From Bacteroidota bacterium (GTDB taxonomy: Bacteria; Bacteroidota; Bacteroidia; Flavobacteriales; Weeksellaceae): DNA of 13,708 bases. Location: assembly GCA_023433225.1 (NCBI GenBank), contig JAEZDQ010000199.1:1-13708 (forward strand). The letters are read 5' to 3'. Made by a program: the position numbers and the translations under genes. The first letter of the stretch is position 1; every line of letters starts with the position of its first letter. Positions 1 through 8,327 of this stretch are shown piece after piece. The notes beneath the pieces are model-generated. The model saw only the letters and a program-made list of their open reading frames with translations. It made no database searches and was not told where the DNA came from.

Positions 1-3000
1 CCGAATACACCGGCGAGTCGGATTTCCTGACCCGTTTGGCCAATAAAATCCCGGGAATCAAAACCGACCAGAAATCTCAAATCAACTTCAGCGCAGAAGG
101 TGCTTACTTGATGCCCGGAACCAATAAAGCAGCAGGAGGAAATTCTTACATAGACGACTTTGAAGATGCCCAGTCCCGTATCAGCTTGATGGATGCCGGC
201 TCTTGGAAATTCGGGAGTACACCCGGAAAACCGGCGGGATTGGAAGGGATGGGCGTTCACCCTTATTTCCCGCACGGAAACAGCAATGATAATTTAGATT
301 ATGGCAATGGGCGGAAACTCATGTCTTGGTACAGCATCGACCCTCGTTTCTATGGAATTGGCGGAAGCGCACCTGCCGGGATTACCGATGCTGAACTTTC
401 CCAGCACCGCGTAAGAAGGGTCGAATTACGTGAACTTTTCGACCAAAGAGATGTGATGGCCGGGACAGCGGCTTATATCAATACATTTGATATGACTTTC
501 TATCCTACTTTAAGAGGTCAATACAACGTAAACCCGAATGTCATCGATACCGAAAGCTGGGGAGCTGCCATGCGCCCGATTTCCGTTACTAACTTTATCG
601 ACTCAAACGTTGAATACATCGAATTCTGGATGATGGATCCATATGCCGACGGAACCGGAAGTGAAGGAGAATTATTGATTCACTTAGGAAACGTTTCAGA
701 AGACATATTGAAAGACGGACAAATGCTGTATGAAAACGGCTTGCCCCATTCCGGTAATGGCGCTGCGGTTTCCCAGTCCAACTGGGGTAAACAGCCCGAA
801 AACTATCCGATTATTTATGCTTACGAAACCGAAGGCGCAGCCCGGAAAGAACAGGATTTGGGTTACAACGGTTTGACAGATATAGAAGAACAGCAGTCCT
901 ACGGGCTTACAGGAACCAATCCGGTAACGGGAGAAAGCGACCCGGCTGCCGACAATTATGTATTCTATTTGGATGACCGGTGGGTCAATACTTCCGATGG
1001 CGGTTCTATTACGGGAAGGTATAAATATTACCAAGGAACCCAAGGAAATAATTCTACCGATGATTTATTGCATGCCTACAGCATGATGCCCGATGCGGAA
1101 GACATCAATCTGGATTATAATTTAGACCAAACGGAATTATACAATCAGTACCGTATCAATTTGAGCCCGTCCGCGCTTCAAAACAACCAAAACAATTTTA
1201 TCGTTGCCACCAAGGAAGTGGATGTAACCTTACCGAACGGACAAACCGACCAAATAAAATGGTACCAATTCAGGATTCCGGTAGATGCCTACGATACGGA
1301 TATCGACGGCGACGGTGTGCCGGATTTGGTTTCGGAAGAATCGCTTTCTGCCGCCCAAAGCGTGCTTACCTCAGCACGGTATATGCGGGTTGTGATGAGA
1401 GGTTTCCAACAGGAAACAACCGTTCGTTTTGCCACCATGGACTTGGTAAGAAGCAACTGGAGAAGATACCCGAAAACTTTATTCCCAATACCCGGATCTT
1501 CGGGACCCGAAGAAGGGGTAGAAGCAGACCCGTTCCTATCTAACCTGGAGATCGGTGAAGTGAATATCGAAGAAAATTCGACCAACCAACCCCCCTATGT
1601 GATGCCTCCGGGAATCGTCCGGGAAGAAACCCAAGGAACAACCGGTTACCAAAGCCAAAACGAGGCTTCGATGGTTTTGAAGGCGAAATTAAACGCGAAC
1701 AGCCCGACCAAGGCGGTTTACAAAAACACCAATTTGGATATGAGAAGGTATAAGCGCATGGAAATGTATGTCCACGCCGAAAACCTGATCGACCCAACCA
1801 GCCAAGATTTGGATGAGAATACCAAATTGTTTATCCGATTGGGAAGCGATTATTCCGACAATTATTATGAATATGAAATCCCGTTAAAATACACGGCTAA
1901 ATCCGCCACGACGATAAATGCCATCTGGCCGGACGAAAATTTAATCGACATCCAGACGGATTTCTTTGTGGAAGCTAAGAAAGCAAGGGATTTAGACCCA
2001 AACATCAATACGGTTGAACGTTATTTATTTGTTCCCGATGCGGAAGATCCGAATAAACTAATTTATGTAAAAGGCCGCCCGTCTTTGGGAGGCGTTACCT
2101 CATTGATGATTGGTTTACGATCTACCAATGCACAGGACAAAGAGGTTTTGGTTTGGGTCAATGAATTGCGTTTGAGTGAAATCGACAGTGAAGGCGGCTA
2201 TGCAGCGATGGCCAGCCTCGGGTTTACCTTAGGTGACTTTGCACAGGTTCAGGTTTCGGGAAGCATCAGCTCTGCCGGATTTGGAGCCATCGACCAAGGG
2301 CCGAGCCAGAGAAATCAAGATGATTACCGGGATTATGCGGTAAATGCGCAAATGAAGTTAGATAAATTCTTCCCTCAGAACTGGGGATTGGAAATTCCGT
2401 TTAATGTTTCCATCAGCGAACAATTCACCGACCCCAAATACAACCCGCTGGATGATGATATCTTGTTTGACGAGGACCCGAGGAAGGATGAATTGAAAGA
2501 TATCGTCCGAACCTATGCCCAACAAAAATCCTTCACATTTAGTAATGTGAGGAAAATAAAAACCAATAATAAACCGGCAAGATTCTATGACGTATCGAAT
2601 TTTGCGGTATCGTTCATGTATGGAGATACTTATAACCGCGATGTTTATACATCCTATAATTTGACCAAACAAATCAGGACTTCCGTCAATTACAATTACA
2701 ATTTCAGGCCGAATTATTACCAGCCTTTGAAAGACTGGCGGGCGGTTCAGGATACTGCAAAATCTGCGAAATATTTGAAGTTCCTGAAAGAATTCAACGT
2801 AAATCCGCTTCCGGCAAGATTTTCATTCAGAACTGAAATTCACCGGACTTACAACGAAAGGCAATACCGGGATTTAAACCAATATTTCGGTGGCAGTGCT
2901 TATCTCTTTCCGATTGCATTCAGTAATAATTTCTTGTTCTCCTGGCAGTACAATGTCGGATTCGATTTGACTAAATCCTTGCGGTTGGATTATACCTCCG

Positions 3001-4811
3001 CTACCCGAACCTTGAATGACGGGGTTGATTATGAATATGCGGACAAAGGGTTGATTTGGAACAACCTGTTTGAAATCGGAAGGCCGGTAAATTATGACCA
3101 ACAAGTCCAATTGAACTGGAAAACGCCGATCCATTTATTCCCGTATATGAATTGGGTCAATTTGGAGCTCGGATTCACTTCCAACTACAACTGGCAGGCA
3201 CGTTCCACCGTATTCCGCAACGCGCCGACCCAAGGTGGCGAAGGTTTGGGGAACATCGCGCAAAATTCCAATAACATCAATATGATCGGGGATTTTGACC
3301 TGACCAAATTATACAATGAATTCCGTGGCTATACCAAACTCGATTCCATCAAAAGAGGACGAAACCGTGAAATAGATTCTTTGGGCCGTGCCTATGAACA
3401 GCAGGCTTTGAGCAAATCCCAAAGAAGGCAAAACCGCAAAGCACATAAATTCAAACACAAATACCGAGGACAGGATTATGGATGGATGATTTTATCCAGC
3501 GTCAAAAGGGTCAATTTCAATTACAACCAAACCAACGGCGCAGTGATTCCGGGGATTTTGGCGGAACCGAATTTCTTCGGGTTCGGCAATGAAGACGGGG
3601 CACCGGGTGCAGGCTTCATTTTCGGTACCGAATTTGATATCAAGCGTAAATTCATCGAGTCCGGAAATGACTGGATTACGCGCAGCGACCAATTGCTGGA
3701 ACCTTACCAGATTACGCGCGGAACCAATTTCACCGCCACCTCGCTCATCGAACCTTTCCCTAAACTCAGGATTGATTTGAATGCCAAGCGTTCCACGAGT
3801 TTCCGAAGCGTCGAAACGGGTTTCAACCTGAAAGACGCAAATAATCCATATGTCAATACCTATATTGACCGGTTTGAAACTTTGAACAGCAGCAATATTT
3901 CGATTTCAACTTCCTTCCAAGACCCGGATCAGATGTACCAGTCCTTTGTGGAAAATACCAAAGTTATTTCCCAACGTTTGGGAATGGCCAACGGGATGGC
4001 CCCTTTGGGAGACGGATACTACAACGGGTACGGCTTATCTAATTACGATGTCTTGGTACCCGCATTTATTGCGGCGGTCGAAGGCAGGAATGCCGAAAGC
4101 TCCCCGCTCGGCCACAACCGGAAGATTCCGTTACCGAACTGGAATATCACCTATTCGGGGCTAACCAATATCCCGATGATCAACCGAATGTTCCAAGTAT
4201 TTGAAGTTTCGCATTCTTATTTGTCATCCTATACCGCCAACGGAATTCAGTCCAATCCGAACTATTTCATGGAACCGTTTGGAAGGGATTTGAACAATAA
4301 TTTTTATTCTCAGAATATTTACGGAAGCGTTAATATGATCGAGTCTTTTTCTCCTCTAATCGGTGTGGATATGACTTTCCGGAACAGCTTCCAGTTGAGG
4401 GCGCAATACATCCGCGACCGTATGCTGACCATGAGTTTGAGCAATTACACCATGACCGAAGATTACGGCACGGAATATGTGCTCGGAATGGGGTATGTGA
4501 TGAAAGACATCAAGCTCCGGATGCGATACCAAGGTAAAAACAAAACCTTTACCGGTGATTTGAACTTTCGGGCAGATGTCCGTTTGAGGGATAGCGAAAC
4601 ACGCATCAGAAGGATTTTGGAAAACGATTCCCAAGTGACGGGCGGACAAAAATTGATGTCCATTATGTTTTCAGCGGATTATGATTTCAGCAAAAACTTT
4701 AACCTGAAATTCTTCTGGGATCAAATGATGACCGAATACAAGATTTCGACCGCGTATCCGATTTCGACCATTCGTGCCGGTTTGAGTGCGACCTTGACAT
4801 TTGGAAATTAA
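1..4811 (+). CDS. sprA: SprA, T9SS outer-membrane translocon (5'-truncated)
   Basis: SprA (Sov in Porphyromonas) is the very large outer-membrane beta-barrel through which T9SS cargo leaves the periplasm; in gliding flavobacteria it is also needed for motility. The reading frame is open to the left edge (first full codon at base 3), so the TTG at 36 is internal and the true start lies upstream. About 1602 residues are visible, against roughly 2300-2500 for the family, so this is the C-terminal two thirds. Visible marks are the YIDDFEDA segment (bases 147-170), long alternating polar/aromatic strands typical of a barrel from about base 2217 onward, and a C-terminal strand ending LSATLTFGN. Two local oddities are an Asp-rich DTDIDGDGVPD turn (1293-1325) and a very basic segment (about 3351-3475). 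gcvH begins 25 bases after the stop with no terminator between, so co-transcription is likely. Family assignment is by recognition of the sequence; I am confident of it. Confidence 0.95.
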   Translation, partial: EYTGESDFLTRLANKIPGIKTDQKSQINFSAEGAYLMPGTNKAAGGNSYIDDFEDAQSRISLMDAGSWKFGSTPGKPAGLEGMGVHPYFPHGNSNDNLDYGNGRKLMSWYSIDPRFYGIGGSAPAGITDAELSQHRVRRVELRELFDQRDVMAGTAAYINTFDMTFYPTLRGQYNVNPNVIDTESWGAAMRPISVTNFIDSNVEYIEFWMMDPYADGTGSEGELLIHLGNVSEDILKDGQMLYENGLPHSGNGAAVSQSNWGKQPENYPIIYAYETEGAARKEQDLGYNGLTDIEEQQSYGLTGTNPVTGESDPAADNYVFYLDDRWVNTSDGGSITGRYKYYQGTQGNNSTDDLLHAYSMMPDAEDINLDYNLDQTELYNQYRINLSPSALQNNQNNFIVATKEVDVTLPNGQTDQIKWYQFRIPVDAYDTDIDGDGVPDLVSEESLSAAQSVLTSARYMRVVMRGFQQETTVRFATMDLVRSNWRRYPKTLFPIPGSSGPEEGVEADPFLSNLEIGEVNIEENSTNQPPYVMPPGIVREETQGTTGYQSQNEASMVLKAKLNANSPTKAVYKNTNLDMRRYKRMEMYVHAENLIDPTSQDLDENTKLFIRLGSDYSDNYYEYEIPLKYTAKSATTINAIWPDENLIDIQTDFFVEAKKARDLDPNINTVERYLFVPDAEDPNKLIYVKGRPSLGGVTSLMIGLRSTNAQDKEVLVWVNELRLSEIDSEGGYAAMASLGFTLGDFAQVQVSGSISSAGFGAIDQGPSQRNQDDYRDYAVNAQMKLDKFFPQNWGLEIPFNVSISEQFTDPKYNPLDDDILFDEDPRKDELKDIVRTYAQQKSFTFSNVRKIKTNNKPARFYDVSNFAVSFMYGDTYNRDVYTSYNLTKQIRTSVNYNYNFRPNYYQPLKDWRAVQDTAKSAKYLKFLKEFNVNPLPARFSFRTEIHRTYNERQYRDLNQYFGGSAYLFPIAFSNNFLFSWQYNVGFDLTKSLRLDYTSATRTLNDGVDYEYADKGLIWNNLFEIGRPVNYDQQVQLNWKTPIHLFPYMNWVNLELGFTSNYNWQARSTVFRNAPTQGGEGLGNIAQNSNNINMIGDFDLTKLYNEFRGYTKLDSIKRGRNREIDSLGRAYEQQALSKSQRRQNRKAHKFKHKYRGQDYGWMILSSVKRVNFNYNQTNGAVIPGILAEPNFFGFGNEDGAPGAGFIFGTEFDIKRKFIESGNDWITRSDQLLEPYQITRGTNFTATSLIEPFPKLRIDLNAKRSTSFRSVETGFNLKDANNPYVNTYIDRFETLNSSNISISTSFQDPDQMYQSFVENTKVISQRLGMANGMAPLGDGYYNGYGLSNYDVLVPAFIAAVEGRNAESSPLGHNRKIPLPNWNITYSGLTNIPMINRMFQVFEVSHSYLSSYTANGIQSNPNYFMEPFGRDLNNNFYSQNIYGSVNMIESFSPLIGVDMTFRNSFQLRAQYIRDRMLTMSLSNYTMTEDYGTEYVLGMGYVMKDIKLRMRYQGKNKTFTGDLNFRADVRLRDSETRIRRILENDSQVTGGQKLMSIMFSADYDFSKNFNLKFFWDQMMTEYKISTAYPISTIRAGLSATLTFGN

Positions 4812-4836
4812 TCAAAACAATATAAATTATAACATA

Positions 4837-5217
4837 ATGAACATTCCACAAGATTTAAAGTACAGCAAAGACCATGAATGGGTCCGTATTGATGGGGAGA
4901 TTGCAACCATCGGAATCACTGATTTTGCCCAAGGAGAATTGGGTGACATCGTATATGTTGATGTGGATTCCCAAGGTGAATCATTCGATGCGGATGAAGT
5001 TTTTGGAACCATCGAAGCGGTGAAAACCGTTTCTGACCTCTTTTTGCCACTTGCAGGTGAAGTCATCGAGGTAAACGAAATCTTGGAATCCGAACCGGAG
5101 AAGATTAATTCCGACCCCTATGGAGCAGGATGGATCATCAAAGTGAAATTTTCTGACGCAACGGAATTAGACAATCTATTGGATGCAACAGCCTATCAGG
5201 AACTCATTGGCGGATAA
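4837..5217 (+). CDS. gcvH: Glycine cleavage system H protein
   Basis: This is the lipoyl carrier of the glycine cleavage complex. It shuttles the aminomethyl group from the P protein (decarboxylase) to the T protein and is reoxidised by the L protein, in the cytoplasm. The product is 126 residues, normal for the family. It opens with the typical KYSKDHEWVR stretch (residues 8-17) and carries the lipoylation motif EAVKTVSDL. Lys63 (codon 5023-5025) is the expected lipoate attachment site. The ATG at 4837 is preferred over an in-frame TTG at 4801, because the latter lies inside the end of sprA and would add a tail foreign to the family. The upstream bases are A-rich with no Shine-Dalgarno, normal for Bacteroidota. 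It lies 25 bases after sprA and its 3' end overlaps the next gene. The genes for the P and T proteins are not in this window. Confidence 0.97.
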   Translation: MNIPQDLKYSKDHEWVRIDGEIATIGITDFAQGELGDIVYVDVDSQGESFDADEVFGTIEAVKTVSDLFLPLAGEVIEVNEILESEPEKINSDPYGAGWIIKVKFSDATELDNLLDATAYQELIGG

Positions 5218-5590
5218 ATACCTGGTTTTTTTCCGGGTTTTACTTTATCTGTACACGGTTCTGCTTTTTGTTGCCACCTTAATTCCGGTGAGCGTCATGC
5301 GCGGGAATCAGGAGTCTTGGCTCGATTTTTTGGCATTTTCATATTCCGATAAATTGATTCATTTTTTGTTGTTTTTCATCCTAACGTGTTTATTGTCCGT
5401 TTCCTATTGCTTCACCAAGAAACTACATTATTTTCTAATTCCGTTTGGAATTGGATTGCTCATCGAATGCTTACAACATATGATGATGTCGGGGCGTACG
5501 TTTGAGATTTGGGATGTAGCGGCCAATACGGCAGGAACGGCAACAGCGTATTTTTTATTGATCAAACGCCCGGTACGAAACGATACTTAA
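5183..5590 (+). CDS. VanZ-family small membrane protein
   Basis: This is a 135-residue integral membrane protein of the VanZ-like family. VanZ itself is linked to teicoplanin resistance, but the role of most stand-alone members is unknown and no resistance role should be assumed here. Four hydrophobic segments are visible at about residues 13-36, 57-77, 81-99 and 111-127. The family signature follows the third: Glu95, Gln98, Arg105, then Asp111, Asn114 and Gly118 (IECLQHMMMSGRTFEIWD, then VAANTAG). The ATG at 5183 gives a 35-base overlap with gcvH in another frame. A TTG at 5207 would shorten this to 11 bases and remove eight polar residues, so the start is uncertain. The overlap suggests translational coupling with gcvH and a sprA-gcvH-vanZ transcription unit. 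Family call is firm; function is unknown. Confidence 0.85.
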   Translation: MQQPIRNSLADKYLVFFRVLLYLYTVLLFVATLIPVSVMRGNQESWLDFLAFSYSDKLIHFLLFFILTCLLSVSYCFTKKLHYFLIPFGIGLLIECLQHMMMSGRTFEIWDVAANTAGTATAYFLLIKRPVRNDT

Positions 5591-5634
5591 TTTTTACATA
5601 TTTTTTAAATCATCTAAATCCAAACTTTTTTATA

Positions 5635-6675
5635 ATGAGGAAAATACTACTCTTTTTTCTTCCACTAACCCTTTTTGCACAAATCCCCGACTATTACCTC
5701 GGAATCGATTTTACCCAATCGGGCGAAGAAATCCAGGACGACCTGTCCGCGCTCATCATTTCAACCCATACGTACGAACTGATTTACACACCCGATGTGT
5801 GGACTGCTCTGAAACTGGCCGACCTTGACCCCGATAACCCTCAGAATGTATTCTTGATTTACGGGTATGACGACGAGGATGATAACCAAGTAAACGACCG
5901 CACGCGAGATAAAGACCTCAGTTGCCACAATACTTCATGTGCCGGAAAATGGGTCAGGGAGCATGTATTCCCCAAGTCACTGGGAAACCCTTCTTTTGAC
6001 AACGAAGGCCCCGGTTCGGACGCGCATTCCATCCGCGCGGTGGATTATACATGGAACAATTCCCGCTCCAACCGAAAATTCGCCGAAGGAGAAGGTGATT
6101 CGCATATCACCGTTCAGGGATTTTTCTATCCCGGAGATGAATGGAAGGGCGATGTGGCTCGGATGATGATGTACATGCATTTGCGCTACGGAAACCGCTG
6201 TACCGCCGGTCAGGTGGCAACGGGGACTTATACTTTTCATCCCGATATGCCGGATATTTTCCTGAAATGGAATGCCGAAGATCCGGTCAGCCCATACGAA
6301 TTGGTACGGAATGAAGTACTACAGGATATGCAGGGAAACCGGAACCCTTTCATCGATAATCCTTATTTGGCAACTTTGATTTGGGGTGGTAATGAAGCAG
6401 AGAATACTTGGCACGAACTTTCTGTAAAAGATGAAATTTTTACACTGACCAAAGCTTACCCGAATCCTGTTCAGGATATTTTGAACCTGGAATCCAATAA
6501 AACCATCCGCTCGGTTTCCTTGTTTACAACCTTGGGGAACCGCGTTTTAAATTCGGATTTGTATCAAAATACAACCCAACTGGATTTCGGCTCCATCAAC
6601 GACGGTGTCTATATTCTTTTGCTTCTTTATGCGGACGGTAACGTGGAAACCAAAAAAATCATTGTCCGGAAATAA
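5635..6675 (+). CDS. Secreted endonuclease I family nuclease with T9SS sorting domain
   Basis: This 346-residue protein is built for export. Residues 1-15 are a Sec signal peptide (MRKILLFFLPLTLFA, cleavage probably before Gln16). The centre is an endonuclease I (EndA/NucM/Vvn) domain, and about residues 270-346 form a type A T9SS sorting domain (AYPNP start, ETKKIIVRK end). In the nuclease domain, WVREHVFPKS holds the beta-beta-alpha-metal His110 as general base, with Glu109 as probable metal ligand. NNSRSNRKF (141-149) matches the N-x-x-R-S-N metal/phosphate segment. Cysteines 97, 102 and 189 could form a disulfide. Expected role: non-specific DNA/RNA cleavage outside the cell or at its surface, for nutrient scavenging or extracellular DNA turnover (inferred). 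The frame stays open upstream into vanZ, but only ATG 5635 gives a signal peptide. It follows vanZ by 44 bases and is closed by the hairpin at 6700-6735. Confidence 0.93.
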   Translation: MRKILLFFLPLTLFAQIPDYYLGIDFTQSGEEIQDDLSALIISTHTYELIYTPDVWTALKLADLDPDNPQNVFLIYGYDDEDDNQVNDRTRDKDLSCHNTSCAGKWVREHVFPKSLGNPSFDNEGPGSDAHSIRAVDYTWNNSRSNRKFAEGEGDSHITVQGFFYPGDEWKGDVARMMMYMHLRYGNRCTAGQVATGTYTFHPDMPDIFLKWNAEDPVSPYELVRNEVLQDMQGNRNPFIDNPYLATLIWGGNEAENTWHELSVKDEIFTLTKAYPNPVQDILNLESNKTIRSVSLFTTLGNRVLNSDLYQNTTQLDFGSINDGVYILLLLYADGNVETKKIIVRK

Positions 6676-6699
6676 ATGATTTCTTTATAAAGTACAATT

Positions 6700-6735
6700 G
6701 CGGGTACCAGACTTCTGAATGCCCGCTTTTTTTTT
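6700..6735 (+). terminator. Rho-independent terminator after the nuclease gene
   Basis: A GCGGG/CCCGC stem (6700-6704 and 6722-6726) with a 17-base loop is followed at once by nine T residues (6727-6735). It begins 24 bases after the nuclease stop codon. The stem is short but GC-only and the T run is long, so termination is likely. The T run touches the candidate hisS -7 element. Confidence 0.65.
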
Positions 6736-6743
6736 CATCTTTG
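6712..6743 (+). promoter_or_regulatory. Candidate Bacteroidota-type promoter of hisS
   Basis: CATCTTTG at 6736-6743 matches the flavobacterial -7 consensus TAnnTTTG at all but the first base and is followed by C, as often seen. A weak -33 candidate, TTCTG (6712-6716), lies 19 bases upstream, inside the loop of the preceding terminator. Transcription would start around 6748-6752, giving a very short leader before ATG 6763. The -7 match is visible; the promoter function is inferred. Confidence 0.45.
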
Positions 6744-6762
6744 CAAAGCAAATTAAAATTCC

Positions 6763-8139
6763 ATGGCCGTTCAGAAACCTTCCATCCCGAAAGGAACCCG
6801 CGATTTTTCACCTGAAGAGGTAAGCAAAAGGCAATATATTTTTGACAAAATCCGTCATCAGTTTCAACTTTTTGGCTATTTGCCGATTGAAACACCATCC
6901 TTTGAAAACCTTTCCACATTGACCGGAAAATATGGGGAAGAAGGCGACCGTTTGATTTTTAAAATTTTGAATTCGGGGGATTACCTTGCCAAAGCAGATG
7001 AAAAATTATTACAGGAAAAGGAGAGCCAGAAATTAATTTCAACTATTTCCGAAAAAGCACTCCGTTACGATTTGACCGTTCCCTTTGCGCGTTATGTCGT
7101 TCAACACCTTAATGAAATCAGTTTTCCGTTTAAAAGATACCAGATGCAGCCGGTTTGGCGCGCCGATCGCCCACAGAAAGGCCGTTTTCGAGAATTTTAC
7201 CAGTGCGATGCCGATGTAGTGGGAAGTGATTCGCTTTTGCAGGAAGTGGAGCTTGTTTCCTTGTACGACGCTGTTTTTTCGGAATTAAAAATTCCGGTTG
7301 AAATCCATTTCAACAACCGTAAAATCCTGAGCGGACTAGCTGAAGTAGCCGATATTTCCGAAAAGCTGATTGACTTTACCGTGGCTTTGGACAAACTCGA
7401 TAAAATCGGTGAACTTAAAGTAAAGGAAGAAATGCTGGAAAAGGGAATTTCCGCAGAAGCGATTGAAAAACTTTCGCCTTTGTTTGCGCTGTCGGGCGAT
7501 TTTGAATCTCAATTAAAGGCTTTGGAATCTATTTTAAATTCCTCCGGAACCGGAATGAAGGGAATCGAAGAAGTTCGCTTTGTGTTTGAAAAAGTTAAGA
7601 AATTAGGTCTCAAATCCGCCGATTTGATGCTGAATCTCACCCTCGCCCGTGGATTGGATTATTACACCGGTGCGATTTTGGAAGTCAAGGCCAAAAATGT
7701 TCAATTGGGTTCCATCGGCGGCGGCGGCCGTTACGACGACTTGACCGGCATCTTTGGCTTGAAAGGCGTTTCTGGTGTTGGGATTTCTTTTGGACTCGAT
7801 CGGATTTACCTTGTTTTGGAAGAATTGGATTTATTTTCCGAATCGATTGAAATTTCATTGGATGTTTTGTTCATCAATTTCGGCGAAGCCGAAGCCGATA
7901 AATCCATGGAATTGGCCAAACAACTTCGCGAAAAAGGAATCCGTTGCGAGGTCTATCCCGAATCGGCCAAAATGAAAAAGCAATTGCAGTATGCCGACAA
8001 AAAAGCGATTAAATTCGTAGTCCTCATCGGTGAAGAAGAACTGAATTCCGGGAAATTTACTTTGAAAAATATGCGGAGCGGCGAACAATCCGAACTTTCT
8101 GAAAAGGATTTGTTGGACTTTGGTTTTTCTAATCTATGA
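6763..8139 (+). CDS. hisS: Histidyl-tRNA synthetase
   Basis: This cytoplasmic class II aminoacyl-tRNA synthetase attaches histidine to tRNA-His using ATP. The 458-residue length is normal for the bacterial enzyme. It starts with the usual PKGTRDF segment (residues 9-15), part of motif 1. Motif 2 runs through RYQMQPVWRADRP and GRFREFYQCDAD (125-151). The HisA motif ARGLDYYTG (295-303) contains Arg296, equivalent to the catalytic arginine 259 of the E. coli enzyme. SIGGGGRYDDL (317-327) follows, and motif 3 is at GVGISFGLDRIY (338-349). From about residue 365 the C-terminal anticodon-binding domain follows (DVLFINFGEAEAD onward). All catalytic motifs are intact. It appears to be a single-gene unit with its own promoter in the 3' flank of the nuclease terminator. 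ATG 6763 is the only sensible start. Confidence 0.98.
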   Translation: MAVQKPSIPKGTRDFSPEEVSKRQYIFDKIRHQFQLFGYLPIETPSFENLSTLTGKYGEEGDRLIFKILNSGDYLAKADEKLLQEKESQKLISTISEKALRYDLTVPFARYVVQHLNEISFPFKRYQMQPVWRADRPQKGRFREFYQCDADVVGSDSLLQEVELVSLYDAVFSELKIPVEIHFNNRKILSGLAEVADISEKLIDFTVALDKLDKIGELKVKEEMLEKGISAEAIEKLSPLFALSGDFESQLKALESILNSSGTGMKGIEEVRFVFEKVKKLGLKSADLMLNLTLARGLDYYTGAILEVKAKNVQLGSIGGGGRYDDLTGIFGLKGVSGVGISFGLDRIYLVLEELDLFSESIEISLDVLFINFGEAEADKSMELAKQLREKGIRCEVYPESAKMKKQLQYADKKAIKFVVLIGEEELNSGKFTLKNMRSGEQSELSEKDLLDFGFSNL

Positions 8140-8184
8140 ATACAGTTTGAGGCTATGAATTGATTAGTCCAATTATTTTTGGGC

Positions 8185-8209
8185 CGTAATCTGTTTACGA
8201 ATATTTTTT
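8185..8209 (+). terminator. Weak hairpin plus T run after hisS
   Basis: CGTAA (8185-8189) and TTACG (8195-8199) can form a 5-bp stem with a 5-base loop, followed after four bases by six T residues (8204-8209). It lies about 45 bases after the hisS stop. The stem is weak, so this is only a candidate terminator. Confidence 0.35.
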
Positions 8210-8230
8210 AAAAAAGCTTAAATTTTCTTA

Positions 8231-8248
8231 CTTTTAAAAAATTAAAAG
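8231..8248. repeat. AT-only inverted repeat in the hisS-phosphatase gap
   Basis: CTTTTAA and TTAAAAG form a perfect 7-bp inverted repeat around an AAAA centre. It sits in the 188-base, AT-rich gap between hisS and the phosphatase gene. It could be an operator or a weak transcript hairpin, but in such AT-rich DNA it may arise by chance. No convincing -33/-7 pair was found in this gap. Confidence 0.3.
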
Positions 8249-8327
8249 CACGTCCGAAATCTCTTCTCATAAAAACTTAAGAATTGTACAGTTTTTATAA
8301 AATACGTGAACCGTTTAATACGAAAGT

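Noticed and set aside
36..38. TTG as a start codon for the SprA frame
   Set aside because: The frame is open to base 3 and the family protein is far longer, so this is an internal Leu codon of a gene cut by the window edge.
696..1043. Antisense open frame of 115 codons inside sprA
   Set aside because: It lies wholly within an identified coding sequence and its translation has no recognisable domain; it reflects the codon pattern of the sense gene. Other antisense frames in sprA, hisS and serS were rejected for the same reason.
3674..3719. Direct repeat GATTACGCGC at 3674 and 3710
   Set aside because: Both copies encode the same short x-I-T-R stretch within sprA, and a 10-base repeat of this kind is probably coincidental.
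4801..4836. N-terminal extension of GcvH from a TTG at 4801
   Set aside because: It overlaps the end of sprA, adds an Asn-rich stretch unlike GcvH proteins, and the ATG at 4837 gives the standard N-terminus.
5509..5634. 42-residue upstream extension of the nuclease in the same open frame
   Set aside because: It lies largely in vanZ in another frame and would bury the signal peptide that begins at ATG 5635.
8140..8327. Possible small RNA, riboswitch or T-box in the hisS-phosphatase gap
   Set aside because: The gap is AT-rich with short weak hairpins only, has no recognisable conserved RNA motif and no good promoter, so a call is not supported.
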